Origin: an uncultured Actinomycetes bacterium
Lineage (GTDB): Bacteria > Actinomycetota > Actinomycetes > S36-B12
Reading direction: 5' to 3'
DNA: 9,651 nt
Assembly: GCA_937876275.1 (NCBI GenBank)
Contig: CALFIA010000113.1
Location: 1 to 9,651, forward strand
Shown: one piece after another, positions 1 through 9,000 of the stretch
Numbering within the stretch: the first letter of the stretch is position 1
Layout: every line of letters begins with the position of its first letter
The notes under the pieces: model-generated
Told to the model about the DNA's origin: nothing
What the model saw: only the letters and a program-made list of their open reading frames with translations
Database searches by the model: none
Made by a program: the position numbers and the translations under genes

Positions 1-52
1 CATACGAGATAAACATCGGTGACTGGAGTTCAGACGTGTGCTCTTCCGATCT
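1..52 (+). other. Illumina P7/TruSeq-type adapter with index (artefact)
   Basis: Bases 1-10 are the last ten bases of the P7 flow-cell primer, 11-18 (aaacatcg) are an 8-base index, and 19-52 are the TruSeq read-2 adapter ending in gctcttccgatct. It is not genomic. Plus-strand translation gives MTGVQTCALPI, a well-known signature of adapter carried into protein databases. The biological insert starts at about 53. Confidence 0.98.
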
Positions 53-3000
53 ACAGTATCGATCGTGAAGTTCAAGGTGTTGCTCGCCGCATTCGGGTTG
101 CCCGCAGCATCCGTGAGACTTGCGGCACCAACCAGCACACTTCCGGCGATTCCATCACCTGCGCTCGGCAGGAAGATTGCGGTGTACGTGGTGCCACCTG
201 GCACTGCTGTCCAGTTAGCGAGAGTGCCGCCTGTCACCGTGACATCACCCGATACGAAGTTCGACGTGGGCTCGGAGACCGTGAACGTGAGGGTTGCCGT
301 GTCGCCAGCAACGAACGACGTGCGATCAGTCGCAACCGAAATCGTGGGCGCCACGTAATCGACGGTAAGAGTGACTGCCGCGCTCGCAGGTGACGCATTT
401 CCGACCGCGTCGAGAAGAACCACGGTGACGGACCCACCCGCGGCGACTGCAGCCTGAAGGGCAGCCGCGCTCGCGAGACCAAGGTCGAAGCTCACCGACG
501 TATCACCGGCACCGATAGAGGAATCGGTCGCGATGATCGAGGTGCCGAGGTACAGGCGCGCAGTTCCACCGGTTGCCTGTCCGGCAGTGATGGTCGCCGA
601 GGCTGTCATATTGGTATTAGAGGCGAGCAGGGTGTTCGCGACAACCGTGCCACCGACAGGGGTGATAGTCAGGCCGGTCGGCGCATTCGGGGGCACGGTG
701 TCCACGACTACGTTGCTTGTGCCGGCGAGCGACGAGGCGTTGACGAGGGCTGGCAGGGTAAGCACGGCATCATTGCCCGACGCGTCGCGAATCGTTCCAC
801 CTGCAGTTGCCAATGCGGTCGTGCTCGCGTAGTTCAGGTCAGTGGCCAGGTCACCGTCAACAGTGGTGTAGCGGAAGCTCAGCGTGTTCGTGCCCGAGCC
901 ACTCACATAGGTGGCCGTTCGGGTAGTGCCCAAGTTGAGGCTCAGAGTCGGAGTTCCGCCGCCGGTGGTCACCGCAACCGTGTCGTCGAAGGTCACAGTG
1001 ATCGTCAAAGCGGCACCCGAACGATAAGTACCAGAGGTCGGCGAGGCCTGAACACTCGTCACGACCGGCGCCGCGGTATCGACCGTCAAGGTGAGCGGGG
1101 TTGCTGCAGAGTTCGGGTTACCGATGAGATCGGTGAACGTGCCTGCTCCCACGGAGATGACGCCATTAGTCGTCGACGAAGCCGTCGGCGTGAAGGTCGC
1201 GGTGTACACGGTCGAACTAGTTGACGCGAAGGCATTCAGAGTGCCGCCCGAGACGCTCACGTCGCCTGCAGCAAATGTTGATGACGCCTCTGAGAGCGTG
1301 AACGTGATGGTGGCCGTCTGCCCGGCGATCAACGACGAACGTGAGCTCGAGATCGAGATTGTCGGGACGATGTAGTCGACAGCCAAACCAACTGCAGCGC
1401 TCGCATTCGAGACGTTGCCCACGGAGTCAGTGAGACGCACCGTCATCGAGCCACCTGCAGTGATGAGAGCCTGCAACGCAGCAGCGTTCGCGGTGCCCAT
1501 CGTGAAGCTGACCGACGTATCGCTCGAGGAGATTGAGTTGTCCGTCGCAATGACCAAGCCAGAGAGCATGAGCTCAGCGGTACCGCCGGTTGCCTGGCCC
1601 GCCGTGATCTGCGCTGTGGCGGTCAGGTTCGTCGAGTCGCTGAGCAGAGTGTTCGCGACGATCGTCGGGCCAACCGGTGTCAGTGCCAGCGAGGTGGGCA
1701 CGTTCGGCGCCAGGGTGTCGATCACGAGTGCCTTGTTCGCGCCAAGCGAGCCCGCTGCTCCAGGCGCCATCAGGGTGAGCGAGGCGTTATTGCCTGCGGC
1801 GTCCTTGATCGTGCCGCCGGCCAAGGCGAGTGCTGAGGTCGAGGCGATATCGAGATCACTCGAGTTGTCACCCGCCTGAACGGTGTAACGGAAGGTGAGC
1901 GTCGTAGTGCCCGACCCTGACACGTAGGTGGCATTGCGATCAGTGGTGCCGGTCTCGAGAAGCAGAGTCGGAGTGCCGGTGACAGTGACGGCTTCCGATG
2001 CCGTGACCGTGATGTCGATGACCTCGCCGGCCTTGTACGTGCCATTGGACTTGGCTGAGGTGATGTTCGTGACGGTGGGCGCTACCGAGTCGACTGTGAT
2101 CGAGCCGGTCGATGCCGAATTCGCGAGCCCGTTCGCATCGGTGAATGATCCGGCAGGAACAGTGATGGTCACCGGGCCATTCGCACCGCCAGCAGGAGTG
2201 TATGTGGCTGTGTATGTCGTACCGCTACCGGTGAAATTGGAGAGCGCACCACTGTCGACCGTGACCGAGCTCGAGGCAAAATCGGTCGAGGCCCGCGACA
2301 AGGTGAAGGTGATCGTTGCCGTGGAGGAACCACCGATCGAAGTCGGCGAGGTGGTGATCGTGGCACTCGGGAAGTTGTTATCCATCGTGTAGGTCTCGGG
2401 AGTGCTCATTGACGTGCGGTTGGTCAGCGCATTGCCGGCCAGATCTGCCACCGTCGAGTTTGCATCGAGTGAAATCCCCACTGCCCCATTCACCGTGGCA
2501 AGGTCACCGCCAGAAAGGGTGACGAGATACCCGCCTGGCGTACCGGCGCGAGCCGAGACATCGGAGACCGTCGCGGTAGTGCCGCTCACTGCAAAGTCGG
2601 CGGCGGACACCCCGGTGACCACCGAGTCGAAGGTCACGGCGAACACCACGGAATCGGCGCTCGTCGTCGAAGTGGAGGGCGAGTAGCGAGCAACACTGGA
2701 GAGTCGCGGGGCGGTCGTGTCGACAGTAACTGTCCAGTCGAGTGACCAACCGCTGGAATTCGTCTTGTTACTCACAGTCTTTGACGCTCGCGCGCGAATC
2801 GTGTGCGATCCGGCAGAAAGTGCTGTCGTGGGCGAGTATGCGTAAGTGCCGTCGTTGCCGACGGTTGCGGTCGGCGACACCGCCACTCCGTCGATCTGGA
2901 AAGTGATGACCGCGCCCACATCAGCCGTTCCCGTGATCTCTGGCGTGGTGTCATTCGTGGGGTTCGCGGTAATAACCGACGGGGTTGTGACGAGCGCGGG

Positions 3001-6000
3001 CGCCGGCAAAGTCCAGGAAACAATGGACGAAGGTGCGCTCTCATTTCCATGCGTGTCGACTGCGACGACGTAGTAGTAGTAAGTGATGCCGCGACCGACT
3101 GCGACGTGATCGAACTGCGAAGTCGGTTGAGCCACGCTGCTGAGCACGGAGAACGAACTTGTCGAGGAGCAGCTCGTTGCGGTCAGGCTCGAGCAGGAGT
3201 ACACGCGGTATTCCTTGAGATCGCTCTCGGTGTTATCCGACCAGTCGAGCAAGATGCTGTCGGTGCCGCTGGCCACGAGCAGGCTAGGTGTCGCCGGCGG
3301 ATCCGCGTCGATCACGAGGGTCTTGTCGCCTGCCAGGGATGCCGATGCTCCCGGTGCAGCCAGGGTGAGGACGGCTGCATTACCGGCGCGATCTGCGACG
3401 ATGCCGCCATTGAGTGCCAGAGCCGTAGTCGACGCATAGTCCAGCGCCGAGGTCAGGTCACCCTGCGCGACGGTGTAGTCGAATCTCAGGGAAGAGGTGC
3501 CCGAACCACTGACGTAGTTCAGGACAACTGTTCGGCTTCCGGCATTGAGGGACAGCCGCGGCGTTCCGCTGACAGTCACGAGCTCGGAGAAGTTCACGTA
3601 CACCGGAATGACGTCGCCCACTCGATACACGCCACTGGCTGTCGTCGAGGTCACCGACGAAACTACCGGGGCAGCGGCATCCGTGGAGTACGTGAACGTC
3701 GCTACGCCATTGCCTGCGCGATACCCCTGGGTGTGAATCACGCCTGCCGCATCGGCCGATGTCCAGCTTGATCCGCCACCGCCACCGGTATGCGTGTTGC
3801 TGGAGCCACCACCCCAGTAGCCGCCACCTCCGCCCCCGGCGTAAGGGCCAGCACCCGTAGCACCCGTCCCGAGCGCATTGCCGCCTAACTGGGTGGCGCC
3901 ATATGCCGTGGTGCCGGAGTACACCGAATTTGCGCCCGTCAGGCCACCACCGGCAGCGCCATTGGCGTACATTCCCGCGCCTCCGCCACCACCCGCGACC
4001 AATACTCGAGAGGACAAAGAGGCGGCCGCACTCCACAGGCTCGGCCCGCGCACAGTCCCATTGACTGTCGCGCTTGCGATATTCACATTCGTCACGGAGT
4101 ACTTGATCGTGCTGCCAGTCGTGCCGGCCGTGGTCGTGTACGTGCCGTCGTACGGCGAGCCGAGCCCCGCGACGATCACGCTTGCGCCGACAGCAATACC
4201 GTGCGCCGCCGACGTCGTAAGAGTGACCGTGTTGGAGGTCAGCGATGCTGCAATGACCGTGAACTCATTGCGACGAATGTCGGTGGAGCCACCACCACCA
4301 CCGTCAGCATTGACATGCGTATATCCGGCGCCACCACCGTTCCAACCGGCTACGTAGTGATTCGCGGTGGCACTGCCTGAACCGCCAGTTCCACCGGCGT
4401 ACACGTACAGGGTTTCTCCCGCGGTCACCGGGATCGTGGCCTGGACTCGTCCACCGTAGCCACCCAGGTAGTTCGTGTTCGACTCAATCGAGCCGGCGGC
4501 ACCCGAGGCGTCAACACTGATCCAGGACACTCCCGCAGGGACCGTGAAGGCCTGAGGTGCGCCGGTGTAGGCGAAGCTAGCGGAGGTCTGCGCAGCCGGT
4601 GTTGCCGTCACATCACCGGAGTACGGGCCAATCACATCAGCGCCATTGATGCGCAGGATGGGTGCAAGTCGGTAGTAGTACGCCTGACCATTCGTCAGCG
4701 CTCCGGTGTTCGCCTGGACAGCGCCCTTGGTGCTGACGGCCGTCACATTGGCCGCTGATGCCTTGGTGTACTTGATCGTGGATCCGGTCGTGCCCGTGAT
4801 CGTTTGGTAGAGCCCATCCAGGGTCGAATCGACACCCGTGACCGTGATCCACTGTCCCACCGTGTAGCCGTGGGCTGACGCGGTGGTGAGGGTGACGGTG
4901 CCAGCCGAGACCGCCTTGGTTGACACCGCGACGGGAGTCGCCGAGTGACGCAGGCTCAGAGCATTGGTACCCAGCGTGCCGATCACCGTGACCGGGTTGG
5001 GGGTTGTTCCTCCGACGACCGAGTAGCCGACGAGATTCGTACCGGCGATGGCCGACCAGGTGAGGTTCACGCTCGCGTCGGCGGGCGACGCGGCTAAGGC
5101 GGCAGGAATGCTGGTCAGCGGAGTGCTGAGCAGGATGCTGCCGTTACCCGAGTTGTATCCGCGGGTGTGCACCGTTCCGGCAAACACGGCCGCGTAGTTC
5201 GAGCCACCGCCACCACCGGTGTGGGTATTGCTCGACATGCCGCCCCAGTAGCCACCGCCTCCACCACCGGCGTACGCCCCCTGACCCACCTGACCGACGC
5301 CGAGAGCATTACCCGTGGACTGCGTTCCCGCGGCCGCAGTTGTGCCGCCATATGACGATGAAGCACCTTCCAGTCCACCACCTGCACCGCCATTGGCCTG
5401 GTAACCACCACCGCCACCGCCACCGGCAACCACGACGCGCGAGGCCAGGGAGCCAGCGTTATCGAAAGCACTCGGGCCGCGCACCGTGCCACTCGCCGCG
5501 GCACTCGCGACATCACTTCCGGTCGCGGAGTACTTGATCGTCGACCCCGACGTGCCGGTGGTGGTCGTGAAGGAGCCATCGAAAGGCGCGCCAAGCCCCG
5601 CCACGATCACCATGGCACCCACCGCGATGCCGTGCGCTGCGGACGTCGTCAAGGTGACGACATTCGAGGCGAGGGCCTTATTCGTCACAGCAAAGGCATT
5701 GCGACGAATATCGGACGCACCACCGCCACCGCCGTCGGCATTCACATGGGTGTAGCCGGCAGCGCCGCCGTTCCAGCCGCCGTCGTAGATATTTCCGCTC
5801 GCCGTGTTGTCATAGGCGAAGGTCTGCCCGCCGGCGCGACCGACATAGAGATAGAGGGTCTCCCCCGGGGTGACCGGAAGGGTTGTCTGGATGCGTCCGC
5901 CCTTTCCGCCGATGTAGTTGGTGTTCGGCTCCAAGCCACCCTCGGCGCCGCTCGCGTCGACCTGGATCGAGGTCACGCCCGCCGGTACGACGTAAGTCTG

Positions 6001-9000
6001 CGGCGCACCTGTGTAACTGAAGGAAGTGTCGGCAGTGATCTTGGTGGTCGCATTCACCTCAGCGGACTTCTGTGACTCCACGCCGCTCGCTACGAAGCTC
6101 ACTCGGTAGTAGTAGGTGGTGCCGATCGGCAGCGAGTCGGGCCGCGAGACGACGCCGGTCGATGTGGCAGCACTCGTCACGTTACTCGCCGTGCGCGCGT
6201 ACGTGAACGTCGTTGTCGTGGGCACCGTCGCAACCGTGTACAGGCCGTCGAATGTCGAATCCACACCTTGAATTCGAATGGATGTACCGACAGTGAGCCC
6301 ATGAGCGGTCGCGGTGGTGAGCGTGGCGACATTCGAGGTGAGGGCCTTGTTAGTGATCACCGTGGTGGCACCGCCATGGATGAAGCTCGGCGAATCAGGC
6401 GACAAGGTGGCGAGGAGCGTTGTCGGATCAGGCGTCGTTCCGCCGTAGACCTTGTACGCCGACAGCCCGGTAGTGGTGGACGGTGTCCAGGAGACCGACG
6501 TGTACCCCTGCCAGCCAGAGGCCGAGACGCCCACGGGGTAGGCGCGCGTGGGAATGCCGATCACCACTCGACCGGCACCACTTCGCACGCCCTGGGTGTG
6601 CGTGACACCGCTGATGGTCCGCGAGTCGTCGCTCGAGACGCCGACCGCACTCGTCCAACTGGAGCCGCCACCGCCTCCGGTGTGAGTGTTCGTGGTGGAT
6701 CCGCCCCAGTAGCCGCCGCCACCACCACCGGCATAAGGGCCAAGGCCGGTCTTGCCGGTGCCCAGGGCGTTACCGGCTGATTGCGTTCCACCATAAGCGG
6801 TCGTTCCTGAGTAGACGGAGTTGCCGCCGATGAGACCGCCGCCAGCACCGCCGACTGCGTAGATACCTGCGCCGCCACCGCCACCGGCGACCACGATCCG
6901 CGAATTGAGTGATGCGGCCGTGCTCCACAGGCTCGGGCCGCGCACCGTGCCACTCGCAGATGCGCTCGCAATGTTGGCATTCGTCACGGCGTAGGTGATG
7001 GTGGACGCTGTCGTTCCGGCGATCGTGGTGAAGGTGCCGTCGAACGGGGCACCTACGCCGCTCACGATGATCTGCGATCCAACCGGAATTCCGTGAGCAC
7101 TTGACGTCGTCAGCGTGGCCACGTTCGACGTGAGCGCCTTGTTCGTCACGGTAAAGGCATTGCGCCGGACATCGGAAGCGCCGCCGCCGCCGCCGTCGGC
7201 ATTCGGGTGGACGTAGCCGGCACCGCCGCCATTCCAGCCACCGTCGTAGATGTTGCCGGAGAGAGATCCATTGGGCGCAGCGATCTGGCCGCCGGCGCCA
7301 CCGGTGTAGATATAGAGAGTCTCGCCGGCAGTCACGGGAACGGTCGCCTGAACTCGGCCACCCTTGCCGCCTGCGTAGTTGGTATTCGTCTCCAGGGCAC
7401 CTTCGCCGCCACTGGCATCGACCTGGATCCAGGTGACGCCTGCGGGCACGGTGTAGGTCTGCGGAGCACCGGTGTAGTCGAATGCCGTGTCAGCGGTGAA
7501 GATCGGGGTTGCGAAGACGGTGTTCGAGTAGGCCGACAGGCAGGTAGTTGTGCACGCTGCCGTGACATCGGTGTACTTGGTTGCGATCGCGTAGTAATAA
7601 GTCTCGCCCACGACAAGCGGTCCACTGAATGCTCCGTTAGGGGTGACCGCCGCCGACGCCACGTTCGCAGCTGTCTTCGCGTACGTGAAGGTGCTATCCG
7701 TCGGCGTAGCGACGACCGTATACGTGCCGTTGAACGTGGCATCAACACCGGTGATCGTCACTGACTGGCCGACGAGGAGTCCGTGCGGCAGCGAGGTCGT
7801 CAAGGTCGCCACGTTCGATGCGAGCGCCTTCGTGATGACTGAGCCGGTTGCTGCACTATGCACGTAGCTTGAGGTTGCACTGTTCGCGACATCAATAACG
7901 CTCGTCAGTGCACCAGCGTCGGTACCCCAGAGGATTCGATAGCCGGTTGCCGCGTCGATCGGTGTCGGAGTCCAGTTCAGCGCTACCTGAGAGAGCTGAC
8001 CGGTGGCCTGCACGTTTGCCGGCGAGGGCATGGTGCCACTTTGCGGTGCGGTCAGGATGATCTGGCCATTACCGGTGCGCGATCCCTGGGTGTTGATGAC
8101 CGAGGTAATCGTGCGCGGATCGGTGTTCGACAGCGCGACTGCGGAGGTCCAGCTCGAACCGCCGCCACCACCAACATGGGTGTTTCCGGCGCCGCCGCCC
8201 CAGTAACCGCCGCCACCGCCACCGGCCGCATTGTTCGCTCCGGCCTTTCCGACGCCGAGTGCATTGCCTGACACCTGCGTGCCGCCGTACACGGTGTTGC
8301 CGGCCCAGGTCGAACTACCGCCGATCAGCCCGCCGCCGGCACCGCCGACAGCCTGATAACCCGCGCCTCCACCGCCGCCGGCGACGGCCACGCGGCTGGC
8401 GAGCGACGTGGCATTGCTCCACAGGCTCGGACCGCGCACGGTCCCGGTTGCCGCGGCGCTGGTGACGTTGCTCGCGGTCTTCGCGTAGGTGAAGGTGGTC
8501 GCCGTCGGCGTGGCGAGAATCGTGTACGTGCCGTTGAAGGTGGCGTCGACATCAGCGACGATCACCTGGGCACCAGCAGAGAGGCCATGCGCCATCGACG
8601 TGGTCAGTGTTGCCACGTTGGCGGTAAGTGCTTTGTTGGTGACCGTGAAGGCATTGCGGCGAATATCGGAGGCTCCACCACCACCGCCATCAGCCGTGGC
8701 GTTGGCCCAACCGGCACCACCACCATTCCAGCCGGCGTCGTACGGATTGCCGGTTGTGGTTTGGTCAAAATTCGTGACGAGGCCGCCCTTACCACCCGGG
8801 TAGACGTACAGGGTCTCGCCCGGCGTGACAGGGATCGCGGCCTGCACTCGGCCGCCCTTACCGCCGAGGAAAAGGCTTGCCATTGTCGAGTTCTCGCCAC
8901 TGGCGCCCGAAATATCTGCCTGCAGCCAGGTGACACCAGCGGGCACCGTGTAGGCCTGCGGCGCACCCGTGTAGTCGAAGGTCGTCGAGGTCGTGAAGTT

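Noticed and set aside
19..393. Plus-strand open frames starting in or near the first 50 bases (including the one beginning MTGVQTCALPI)
   Set aside because: They start inside the Illumina adapter and run antisense to a clear Ig-like domain.
3458..4036. Minus-strand open frames such as 3458-4036 and 8858-9436 (192 residues each)
   Set aside because: They are in a different minus frame from the continuous one and translate the repeats into Arg/Trp/His-rich nonsense.
8161..8226. ccgccaccaccgcc-type simple repeats and possible G-quadruplex runs on the minus strand
   Set aside because: Fully explained by codons for polyglycine in the glycine-rich domains; a separate nucleic acid role has no support.
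533..8803. Recurrent plus-strand open frames in one frame (positions equal to 2 modulo 3), with proline/valine/alanine-rich products that look repetitive
   Set aside because: This frame puts its third codon position opposite the third position of the real minus-strand gene, so high GC and Thr/Val/Gly repeats keep it open. It is broken many times by stops and has no recognisable domain.
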